From an uncultured Bacilli bacterium (GTDB taxonomy: Bacteria > Bacillota_I > Bacilli_A > RF39 > UBA660), in NCBI GenBank assembly GCA_944336815.1, contig CALVLG010000024.1, positions 1-10,654 on the forward strand: a DNA stretch of 10,654 bases. The letters are read 5' to 3'. Under the pieces are notes generated by a model. That model was not told where the DNA came from and made no database searches. It was given only the letters and a program-made list of their open reading frames with translations. A program made the position numbers and the translations under genes. Below are positions 5,018-10,654 of the stretch, one piece after another (the stretch's first letter is position 1; every line of letters begins with the position of its first letter).

Positions 5018-6907
5018 TCATAAAGAAGATAAAAAAGCACTAATTTTTAAACTGACTTTTTTAGTAAAGGGATATGATGAATTACCATTATTGGTTATGT
5101 ATGGGGCGACAATCACAACTGAATATTTTGGCTCTTCTCGGGGAAAATAATAAGCTAAAGTAGAATTAATAACCGAGGTATCAACCACACCATCACCATC
5201 TTGATCATAAAAGGTTTCGGCCGTACCCGTTTTACCTACCGCCTCTAAATCTTTTTTGACATAACTACTAGCCGTGCCGCCATGAAAGACTTGATACATG
5301 CCCTCTTTTATGCGCTTATAATATGAACTATCTAAGCCAACTTGATTTAAAAAAGTATTATAGTTGGCTTGTTTTAGTTTTAAAGCATATCTAGTTCCTT
5401 CAGTCGCGATGGTATTAATGTATTGTAAAAGACTAATGGGCGTATAAGTGTCATATTGCCCGATGGCAAAGTTAAGAAGTAAGTCTCCGGCTATTTTTTC
5501 ACCCTTAATTCCAGTATATTCAAGCGGATAATCAATTTCTGTTTTGCTTCCTAACCCATAAGAAGCAAAGACGTCACGATAAGTTTTAAAGTTATCTTCA
5601 GTAACGGTAAATTTCATATTATAACGATAGTTTTGGTTAGTTGTTTTAATAGCGGTTATAAATTGATAATAGTTTGAGGATGTTTTTAAGGCCGTTATAT
5701 CATCAACATAGCCTAGATATGTGTAAGAACATTTAGATGGTTCACTGTAAAGTTTGACACAACTGTCTTTTATTTTTTTCCCAACTGTAATGGCCCCGGT
5801 TAAATAGCCCACGGTGTTACTAGCGCCTTTTACAACGCTTCCCATTGAATAAGAAGAAGTAAGGGCATTTATAGTAACATCTGAAAAAGTATTATCGGCG
5901 TTTATTTTTTGGCCACTTAAAGCTAAAATCGCCCCAGTTAATGGTTCACCTACCATAGCATAACTTTCGGTAAAAAATTTACTTGTTGACCGTTTTTTAG
6001 CTAACAATATTTCTTCTTGCAACGTTTTTTCCACCATTTTTTGAAGATTAATATCAATATTTAAAATAAGATCTTTACCAGGTACTTCTTCTTCCACTAA
6101 AGTTAAGGTATTGTCAGAATTTATTTGATAGACGGCTTTTTGGCCTTTTAATAAATCTTCATATTCTTTTTCTAGGCCACTGACACCAACAATATCATTT
6201 AAAGAATAACCTTTTTGTAAAAAGGCATCTTTTTCTTCTTTAGGAATGCTACCAACTGTCCCAAAGATACTTTTTAATGTTTCTTCATAAGGATATACTC
6301 TTTTTACTAATACTTCTTTTTGTAAAGAAGGAATATTTAAAGAAAGGATTTTAGCGACTTCTTCATCAGTCATGTTAGTAAGTAATATTTTGTTTTCATA
6401 GTTATAACCTTCATTCATTAGGGTAAAAAGATAAATGATTTTTTCTTCTTCTGGGGAATAATTTATATCTTCACTTGTTATTCTGGCTAGTTTTCGATTT
6501 TCTAATTCATTCTCTGTAATCTTTCGTTCTTCTAATAGTTGATATTCGTTGGCCGTAATTAAGTCTTTACCATTATTATGCGTTACTAAATAATATTTTT
6601 TCTTAGCCATTTCACTAACACTTACGGCATCTAAAAAGGGCGATAATGCAGTGGCAACTTTAATTTGGTTTTCACTAGTTTCTTTTAAAGGTTTATGATA
6701 ACTAATAGCTAAGACGCCTTCATTATCTACTAAAACGGTCCCATTACGATCTAATATTCGGCCCCGTATGGCGGAAGATCCATAAACCAACCGATTAGTT
6801 TTAGCTAAATATAATTTTTGATAGTATTCATGGTTTTGACCATTTATTTGATAGAGAACAAGACCAAAACTAAAAAAAAGACATATAAGAAAAATGATTC
6901 TTTTCAT
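5018..6907 (-). CDS. Class B penicillin-binding protein (D,D-transpeptidase), PBP2/SpoVD-like
   Basis: The 629-residue protein has an N-terminal membrane anchor (about 3-21), the RGRILDRNG motif (48-56) that opens the class B pedestal domain, GVSGLEKEYEDLLKG (241-255), and a transpeptidase domain from about 310 to the end. The active-site triad is complete: S357-V-V-K360, S410-S-N412 and K559-T-G-T562. No glycosyltransferase domain is present, so it cross-links peptidoglycan and would rely on a RodA/FtsW-type partner. Odd points: the usual PGS before the serine is MGS, two cysteines (383, 393) could form a disulfide, and directly after KTGTAE there is a DQDGDGVVD loop (568-576) like a calcium-binding EF-hand loop. 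The ATG has an AGGTGG site. Whether it serves elongation, division or the spore cortex cannot be decided from sequence; no PASTA domain is present. It heads a probable four-gene unit. Confidence 0.95.
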   Translation of the reverse strand: MKRIIFLICLFFSFGLVLYQINGQNHEYYQKLYLAKTNRLVYGSSAIRGRILDRNGTVLVDNEGVLAISYHKPLKETSENQIKVATALSPFLDAVSVSEMAKKKYYLVTHNNGKDLITANEYQLLEERKITENELENRKLARITSEDINYSPEEEKIIYLFTLMNEGYNYENKILLTNMTDEEVAKILSLNIPSLQKEVLVKRVYPYEETLKSIFGTVGSIPKEEKDAFLQKGYSLNDIVGVSGLEKEYEDLLKGQKAVYQINSDNTLTLVEEEVPGKDLILNIDINLQKMVEKTLQEEILLAKKRSTSKFFTESYAMVGEPLTGAILALSGQKINADNTFSDVTINALTSSYSMGSVVKGASNTVGYLTGAITVGKKIKDSCVKLYSEPSKCSYTYLGYVDDITALKTSSNYYQFITAIKTTNQNYRYNMKFTVTEDNFKTYRDVFASYGLGSKTEIDYPLEYTGIKGEKIAGDLLLNFAIGQYDTYTPISLLQYINTIATEGTRYALKLKQANYNTFLNQVGLDSSYYKRIKEGMYQVFHGGTASSYVKKDLEAVGKTGTAETFYDQDGDGVVDTSVINSTLAYYFPREEPKYSVVIVAPYITNNGNSSYPFTKKVSLKISAFLSSL

Positions 6908-6970
6908 TTAAACCACCTATTTTTAGTATTTAAAATAATTCTTTTTTCATACTATATATTAGGTGATTTT

Positions 6971-7231
6971 ATGTATAGTTTGATAGCAAGATTTATGGAA
7001 AATATAACTAAGGAACAAATAGATACTTTTGCAAAGAAGAATAAAACATTTTTATCTAATGAAGAATTAGATTTTACTTATACTTTTGTAAAAAAAAATT
7101 GGGAACTTATTTTACGTAATCCCAATTTGTTACAATTTGAACGGTTAAAAGACCATTATTCAGCGGAGAATTTAGTAAAGATTCAAAAAGTTTTTCAGGC
7201 CTATTATCAAAAATATGGTCATCTTTTATAA
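6971..7231 (+). CDS. YqfT-like small protein (DUF2624)
   Basis: The 86-residue protein is soluble, helical, and rich in Lys, Asn and Phe. It has a KEQIDTFAKKNKTFLSNEEL segment followed by a long helical C-terminal half (SAENLVKIQKVFQAYYQK). Length and pattern resemble YqfT (about 85 residues) of Bacillus, which lies beside yqfS/nfo; here too the neighbour is nfo, but in convergent orientation. Start: ATG at 6971 behind an AGGTGA site four bases upstream; the frame is open further upstream but without such a site. Its last 13 bases overlap the 3' end of nfo. The function of the family is unknown to me. Family assignment rests on length, character and neighbour, so is moderate. Confidence 0.65.
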   Translation: MYSLIARFMENITKEQIDTFAKKNKTFLSNEELDFTYTFVKKNWELILRNPNLLQFERLKDHYSAENLVKIQKVFQAYYQKYGHLL

Positions 7232-8118
7232 ATCTTGTGAATATCTTCTAGTAAGTGTTCATTAAATTTTTCTTGTCTTAAAGATTCTATTTCTAATTTA
7301 TAAGGGGGATAAATTCGTGTTTTATCTTCCCATGTCTCGCCAACATAAGGTGTTTCTAATATTTTAGGAACATTTTTTAATTTTTCATGATGACATATTT
7401 TGTTTAAAGCGGCAAAGCCTATCGTACCATAGCCAATGTTAGCATGGCGATCTTTATGAGAACCTAAAGGGTTTTTGCTATCATTTATATGAACACAGCG
7501 AATTTTTTCTAAACCTATTTTTGTCGCGAATTCATTTAAAAATTGGTCAAATTCTTGCATGTTATAGCCAGCATCGTTTAAATGGCACGTATCAATACAG
7601 ACACCTAGTTTGTCATGGTTTTGTAATAAAATGGCCATTTCTTCTAAAGTACTGGCACACTCCGTTCCTTTGCCGGCCATTGTTTCTAATAAAATTTGAC
7701 AAGTATAATCTTTTTTTAAAATATCTTCTAAGGCATCCCAAATGTTTTTTAATGCTTCTTCTTTTGGAAGGCCAACGGCACTGCCAGGGTGAACAACAAG
7801 AAATTTAATTCCTAATTCATCACATCTTTTTAATTCTTGTTCTAAAAAGTTTTTGCTAAACTCCCACTTAGTTTCATCTTTACGATTAGCTAAATTGATA
7901 ATATAAGGGGCATGACATATAACGTTATTTAGCTCAATATTGTTAGCAAGCATTAATTTTTGAGCTTCTTTAGTTAAGTTTTCATCAATTTCTTTTCGCA
8001 TCGTGTTTTGGGGAGCGCCAGTATAAAACATAAACGTATTAGCGCCATAACTAATTGCTTCTTTGACACTACCAAGAATTTGTTCACTCCCAAAGGAAAC
8101 ATGACTTCCAATAATCAT
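7219..8118 (-). CDS. nfo: Endonuclease IV (AP endonuclease)
   Basis: The 299-residue TIM-barrel enzyme cuts the DNA backbone 5' of abasic sites in base-excision repair using a three-zinc centre. All expected metal ligands are visible: H69 (CHAPYIINLA), H110 (VVHPGS), E145 (LLETMAG), D176 and H179 (CIDTCH), H210 (VHINDSKN), D223 and H225 (DRHANIG) and E255 (ILETP). N-terminal MIIGSHVSF and full length fit the family. In Bacillus the enzyme (YqfS) protects spore DNA during outgrowth, which would suit this spore-related neighbourhood, though that role here is inferred. It has its own extended -10 promoter tucked into the pilin terminator and a GGTGAT site. Its 3' end overlaps the convergent YqfT-like gene by 13 bases. 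Confidence 0.97.
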   Translation of the reverse strand: MIIGSHVSFGSEQILGSVKEAISYGANTFMFYTGAPQNTMRKEIDENLTKEAQKLMLANNIELNNVICHAPYIINLANRKDETKWEFSKNFLEQELKRCDELGIKFLVVHPGSAVGLPKEEALKNIWDALEDILKKDYTCQILLETMAGKGTECASTLEEMAILLQNHDKLGVCIDTCHLNDAGYNMQEFDQFLNEFATKIGLEKIRCVHINDSKNPLGSHKDRHANIGYGTIGFAALNKICHHEKLKNVPKILETPYVGETWEDKTRIYPPYKLEIESLRQEKFNEHLLEDIHKIYKR

Positions 8119-8136
8119 TTTAACATCACCAAGAGT

Positions 8137-8145
8137 ATTTTAGCA
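8137..8145 (-). promoter_or_regulatory. Extended -10 promoter of nfo
   Basis: On the minus strand TGCTAAAAT (TAAAAT at 8142-8137) is an extended -10 with one mismatch. At 17 bases upstream the -35 position falls in the T-run of the pilin terminator (TTTTTT, 8165-8160), so there is no true -35. Transcription would begin near 8130, 12 bases before the ATG. Confidence 0.5.
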
Positions 8146-8155
8146 TTTTTAAGGG

Positions 8156-8182
8156 CAAAAAAAAAGAATCAATTGATTCTTA
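8156..8182 (-). terminator. Terminator of the pilin-like gene, a perfect 18-base palindrome
   Basis: AAGAATCAATTGATTCTT (8164-8181) is a perfect palindrome that folds into a seven-base stem with an AATT loop and runs on the minus strand into nine Ts. The pilin stop codon (8182-8180) overlaps the first arm. Confidence 0.85.
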
Positions 8183-8641
8183 GCCTTTACCAGCACAAGT
8201 ATTACTAGCCGCGGTAGCATTAGCATCAACAACATCATCGGTTGTAACACTTTCATCGCCATTTTCAATTTTATATTTACTGCTACTAAACCAACCAGTT
8301 ATCGTAAAATGGCCATTTTGATAATCTACTAAAACACTACCTTCATAGCCTTCTTTATAATCAAAATATCCTTCTTCAGTTCCCCCACCGCTTAGTTCAT
8401 CATAAGAATAACATTTATCATGGTTACTAGCAGTGATAACACCATTCATAACGTCCATTTGAGCCGCGATTTGGGCTGAATTTAAAAATTCTAAAAATTC
8501 TGTTCTAAAGGTTCCGCGTTCGGCATCATCTAATATTTTAAAGACGTTTTGCCCAGCAACTAACATAATTACTGATAAAATAACAATAACGGCTAATAAT
8601 TCAATTAAAGTAAAACCTTTTTTTTGTCTTAGTCTTTGCAT
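8180..8641 (-). CDS. Type IV pilin-like / pseudopilin protein (class III signal)
   Basis: The 153-residue protein begins with a short basic leader and the prepilin motif KKG9-FTLIELLAVIVILSVI. Cleavage after G9 by a prepilin peptidase would leave Phe at +1 and Glu at +5, as in type IV pilins and ComGC-type pseudopilins. The hydrophobic N-terminal helix is followed by an amphipathic stretch to about 65, then a variable head rich in Gly, Tyr and Asp with two cysteines (C77, C149) that could form a disulfide closing the C-terminal loop. Head ends in NTCAGKG. It stands alone between its own strong promoter and its own terminator, without assembly ATPase, platform protein or peptidase nearby. Start is fixed by a GAGGGAG site. 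It could be a competence pseudopilin or the main subunit of a surface pilus; an isolated, strongly promoted gene favours the latter, weakly. Confidence 0.9.
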   Translation of the reverse strand: MQRLRQKKGFTLIELLAVIVILSVIMLVAGQNVFKILDDAERGTFRTEFLEFLNSAQIAAQMDVMNGVITASNHDKCYSYDELSGGGTEEGYFDYKEGYEGSVLVDYQNGHFTITGWFSSSKYKIENGDESVTTDDVVDANATAASNTCAGKG

Positions 8642-8666
8642 TTAGACACTCCCTCTACTATCAATA

Positions 8667-8695
8667 ATTATACACAACCTAGAAGTTCACGTCAA
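8667..8695 (-). promoter_or_regulatory. Strong sigma-A-type promoter of the pilin-like gene
   Basis: On the minus strand TTGACG (8695-8690), a 17-base spacer and a perfect TATAAT (8672-8667). This is the best promoter in the window, eleven of twelve consensus bases. Start near 8660 gives a leader of about 19 bases carrying GAGGGAG. Confidence 0.88.
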
Positions 8696-8714
8696 GATTA
8701 ATCGCAGCAAAAAT

Positions 8715-8744
8715 AAACTCACATATACTATGTTAGGTGAGTTT
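8715..8744. terminator. Inverted repeat: probable ysxE terminator, also overlaps a ribosome binding site
   Basis: AAACTCAC (8715-8722) and GTGAGTTT (8737-8744) are perfect inverted arms around 14 bases that can themselves pair in part (CATA/TATG). On the minus strand the second arm runs into ATTTTT, a plausible terminator about 135 bases after the ysxE stop and before the pilin promoter. On the plus strand the right arm contains the AGGTGAG ribosome binding site of the small gene at 8745, so the same hairpin could mask it. Confidence 0.55.
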
Positions 8745-8924
8745 ATGAAAAGAAATTGTAATCATGGATTATTTACCGTTTTAGCAATTTTTGCTTTATG
8801 TGTTTTAATCTTTTATCAGCTTATTTTAACCTTTATTATTCCTTTACGTTTTAATATCTTTATTTTACTAATTGAAATATTAGCTCTTTTGTTCTTCTTG
8901 TACCGAATAATATGGCCTTATTAA
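8745..8924 (+). CDS. Small two-helix membrane protein, unknown
   Basis: The 59-residue protein starts MKRNCNHG and has two hydrophobic helices (about 9-32 and 37-56), ending RIIWPY. I do not recognise it. Evidence for being real: an AGGTGA site of the same type used by neighbours lies four bases before the ATG, and codons before the overlap are those favoured here (TTA, ATT, TTT), while within the 45 bases shared with the end of ysxE on the other strand they shift to TTG, TTC and TAC. An upstream in-frame ATG at 8730 lies before that site and is less likely. No good promoter is seen. A chance open frame remains possible. Confidence 0.5.
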   Translation: MKRNCNHGLFTVLAIFALCVLIFYQLILTFIIPLRFNIFILLIEILALLFFLYRIIWPY

Positions 8925-9773
8925 GTTTTCGGTTTTAAAAACATAGTCTAAAACTTCCCTGGTATTTTTGACTTTCGTAAATTCTGGCCCTTTTAAAGAA
9001 ATTTTAGGCGGGATCGAAATAACTAGAAAAAAGAGTTTTATTTCTTCTGCATTTAAAGGACATATTTTTAGATACTCTTTTAACAAAACTTCAAAGTTTA
9101 ATTCAAACCACGAACATTTATAAAAATTAATAAGGTCCATAACTGGGCTATCTTGGCGCGATTTTTCCCAACTAAGTAAACAATTTTGCCGAAAATGATC
9201 TAAACATAGATGGTTGTGTATTTGACTAAGACGATATTTTTTTAAAGGAAGAACTTGCTCTAACCATTTTTCTAATTCTTCGCTGGCAAAGTCTAGGGAT
9301 GCAAATATTTTAGAAGCGTTACGTAAAAACAAATATTCACTAGGAGAAGGATAGATACTTTTAAAATAAGAAGCATAGATATTTTGATAATAATATTTTA
9401 AGTATTCAATTTGTTCTTTGATATTATCATAAATTTCTTTGAAATCATCTTCTGTTACTTCTTTATAATAGGTTGTTTTTTGATGAAGTAACGCGACTAA
9501 TTTAATAAAATCCATGGCTTTTTGTTCGTTAGGAATAGGCGTATCAGGTAAATATTCAAATACATTTACGCCTTCTCTAGTCGCATCTAATAATTTAGGA
9601 AAACTAGTAAAACCTCTATTTTGTAAATAATTATATAAAGCGGCAATATCTTGTTCTTTTTTTTTGATAACTACATCGCCACTAGTTGATTTTAAAATGT
9701 GGGCCGAGCCTTTAATTGTATATTGATATGGTTTATAAATTTCTTTTAAAACTTCTAGACTACGTTCATTCAT
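8880..9773 (-). CDS. ysxE: YsxE/CotS-family spore coat protein, kinase-like fold
   Basis: The 297-residue protein resembles the CotS/YsxE family of spore coat proteins, which share the fold of aminoglycoside/choline kinases. Visible landmarks: VVIKKKEQDI (34-43) in the position of the ATP-lysine strand, FPKLLDATREGVNVFEYLPD (58-77) as hinge region, and QIHNHLCLDHF (184-194) in the place of the HGDLHPxN catalytic loop, followed by VMDLINFYK (211-219) in place of DFD. The catalytic Asp of HGD is His188, so phosphotransfer is unlikely. Its ATG overlaps the end of the LysM-protein gene by eight bases, matching the spoVID-ysxE order of Bacillus subtilis, where YsxE is deposited on the forespore under mother-cell control. 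Context and fold agree; exact role in the coat is inferred. Confidence 0.78.
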   Translation of the reverse strand: MNERSLEVLKEIYKPYQYTIKGSAHILKSTSGDVVIKKKEQDIAALYNYLQNRGFTSFPKLLDATREGVNVFEYLPDTPIPNEQKAMDFIKLVALLHQKTTYYKEVTEDDFKEIYDNIKEQIEYLKYYYQNIYASYFKSIYPSPSEYLFLRNASKIFASLDFASEELEKWLEQVLPLKKYRLSQIHNHLCLDHFRQNCLLSWEKSRQDSPVMDLINFYKCSWFELNFEVLLKEYLKICPLNAEEIKLFFLVISIPPKISLKGPEFTKVKNTREVLDYVFKTENLIRPYYSVQEEQKS

Positions 9774-10398
9774 CTTCTGGTTTCGGAATTAGTATTTTCA
9801 TGCCAGATGTAAAATTAGTTAAATCGTTATATTCACTTAATACATTTTGACTAATTTGGTATTGTTCACAAATAGAGGCAATTGTTTCATTTTCTAAAAC
9901 AATATGCATGTGATAAGTTGTATACTCTTCTTCTGTTTTTTCTTCCTTTGTTTCAACTGGTATTTCGGGCGGTTGCATTGCCACTTCGCGGTCCTCTGCT
10001 GGTTCCATCATGGCTAATATTTCTTCCGTATCTACTTTGGGAAGTTCCTTTTCTTCTGGTTCTTCTATTACTTCATTTCCTTCTTCCCCTTCTAATTCTA
10101 ATTCAATATTAACTTTAATTTTAGAACTATCGATTACATCATAGGCAAAATCACTGATTTCAATCGTGACTGAATCTTTGACAATATTAGAAGGTATTTC
10201 GATAGTAAAAGGTATTTTAAAAGAAAAAGGTATTTCATTTACACTTATTTCATGACTTTTATATTCGCCAGTAACAAATAAATTACCTTCAACTGTCCCC
10301 TCTTCAACGGCAAATTCTCTTTCTAAAGAAATGCTTGTAATTTCACTTACTTTACTTTGAAAATCTAATTCTTTAGTAAAAGGTATTATGTTTTTCAA
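9766..10398 (-). CDS. spoVID: SpoVID-like spore coat morphogenetic protein, short form with LysM
   Basis: The 210-residue protein has three parts: a beta-rich N-terminal domain (about 1-103) with the FVTGEYK turn at 41-47 typical of SpoVID N-termini, a Glu/Pro-rich acidic linker (104-158), and a C-terminal LysM domain (about 161-206, HIVLENETIASICEQYQISQ to MKILIPK). Family knowledge: SpoVID drives coat encasement of the forespore surface and binds coat assembly partners; LysM binds peptidoglycan or its precursors. B. subtilis SpoVID is over 500 residues, so this version keeps both ends and loses most of the middle. The start is TTG (10398), behind AGAGAGGATGGG; no ATG or GTG is better placed. 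It is coupled to ysxE by an eight-base overlap. A CATATATT at 10430-10423 resembles a sigma-E -10, but no -35 is convincing. Confidence 0.75.
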   Translation of the reverse strand: MKNIIPFTKELDFQSKVSEITSISLEREFAVEEGTVEGNLFVTGEYKSHEISVNEIPFSFKIPFTIEIPSNIVKDSVTIEISDFAYDVIDSSKIKVNIELELEGEEGNEVIEEPEEKELPKVDTEEILAMMEPAEDREVAMQPPEIPVETKEEKTEEEYTTYHMHIVLENETIASICEQYQISQNVLSEYNDLTNFTSGMKILIPKPEDE

Positions 10399-10442
10399 AT
10401 TTATCCCATCCTCTCTTTAGAAAATATATGCTATGACATTAA

Positions 10443-10465
10443 AAAAAATCACTCTTGGGGTGATT
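10443..10465 (-). terminator. Terminator of the right-edge gene, over its stop codon
   Basis: AATCAC (10447-10452) and GTGATT (10460-10465) form a six-base stem with a seven-base loop. On the minus strand it runs into a block of T. The stop codon TGA (10451-10449) of the gene lies in the second arm. It separates this gene from spoVID. Confidence 0.75.
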
Positions 10466-10654
10466 CTTCTAATAATTCGGGATGTTTTTTAAAAAATAAG
10501 GAAAAAGCAAGTTTTACTTCATCTAAATTTTCTAGTTCTTCTAAAACCACTTCATCGTTTTCTTTAATTCTTTTTCTTAACAAGATTTCTTTTTCATTAG
10601 TTAAATATACATACGTTTTGTTTTGATGTTCGATTTTATCTAAGACAATATAAT
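10449..10654 (-). CDS. Small acidic DUF1292-like protein, C-terminal part, cut by window edge
   Basis: The last 67 residues are visible: YIVLDKIEHQNKTYVYLTNE, then a charged region EKEILLRKRIKENDEVVLEE and LDEVKLAFSLFFKKHPELLE. The frame is open to the edge and the start is outside. A short acidic protein with a Y(I/V)xL...NKTYVYL beta-hairpin followed by a C-terminal helix that ends the protein fits the DUF1292/YrzB family, often found beside the Holliday-junction resolvase YqgF gene. No function is established that I can name. It lies upstream of spoVID on the same strand but is separated from it by a terminator. Confidence 0.55.
   Translation of the reverse strand, partial: YIVLDKIEHQNKTYVYLTNEKEILLRKRIKENDEVVLEELENLDEVKLAFSLFFKKHPELLEESPQE

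Noticed and set aside
6908..6970. Promoters for the PBP and YqfT-like genes in their 63-base divergent gap
   Set aside because: Several -10-like sequences exist (for example TATATT and CATACTAT), but they lie too close to the ribosome site or lack a -35; none could be called.
7521..7808. Open frame on the plus strand inside nfo
   Set aside because: It is antisense to conserved endonuclease IV motifs and has no family pattern.
9882..10112. Leucine-rich open frame on the plus strand
   Set aside because: It is the mirror of the Glu-rich linker of the SpoVID-like protein: GAA and GAG codons read as TTC and CTC on the other strand.
1..10654. Mycoplasma-type genetic code, CRISPR array, tRNA, rRNA, insertion sequence or prophage
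   Set aside because: TGA ends several genes and TGG encodes Trp; no repeat-spacer series, RNA-gene signature, transposase or phage gene was found.

Overview
The window is strongly AT-rich DNA from a low-GC Gram-positive bacterium. The gene content points to an endospore-forming member of the Bacilli in the broad sense, probably an uncultured gut-type lineage such as RF39 or Erysipelotrichia relatives; that lineage guess is an inference. It carries SpoVS, a SpoVID-like morphogenetic protein with a YsxE/CotS-like partner, a class B penicillin-binding protein and an RNase J paralogue. It has a cell wall. TGA is used as a stop codon (membrane gene ending at 4076, LysM gene ending at 9766, last gene ending at 10449) and tryptophan is TGG, so this is not a code-4 mollicute. 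Genes are tightly packed, no gene-free stretch exceeds about 225 bases, and no tRNA, rRNA, CRISPR array or insertion sequence was seen.

Left part (1-1824, minus strand). A short SSB of the SsbB type is followed after 18 bases by a membrane-anchored polysaccharide-deacetylase-like protein that has lost its catalytic residues. Next comes an RNase J paralogue with its own promoter, whose metal-binding motif is altered; it runs off the left edge. The 220-base region 1774-1994 holds divergent promoters for ssb and for an unknown tail-anchored protein on the plus strand (1995-2879). That protein is followed by spoVS (2931-3191).

Middle part (3207-6907, minus strand). A probable four-gene transcription unit runs from the class B PBP through an unknown 121-residue protein and a six-helix membrane protein to a SAM-dependent methyltransferase. 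The methyltransferase converges on spoVS and shares a bidirectional terminator with it.

Right part (6971-10654). A YqfT/DUF2624-like gene converges on and overlaps nfo (endonuclease IV), a pairing also known from Bacillus. Then come a solitary type IV pilin-like gene with a near-consensus promoter, a 59-residue two-helix membrane protein on the plus strand, the spoVID-ysxE pair in the same order as in Bacillus subtilis, and the 3' end of a small DUF1292-like gene cut by the right edge.

The themes are sporulation (spoVS, spoVID, ysxE), cell-envelope synthesis (PBP, deacetylase-like protein), possible competence (SsbB-type SSB, pilin) and nucleic-acid upkeep (nfo, RNase J, methyltransferase). 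I see no dedicated novel defence or mobile system. The most unusual items are several proteins that keep a fold but lose catalytic residues, a calcium-loop-like motif in the PBP, the orphan pilin, the unknown tail-anchored protein, and terminators folded over stop codons.
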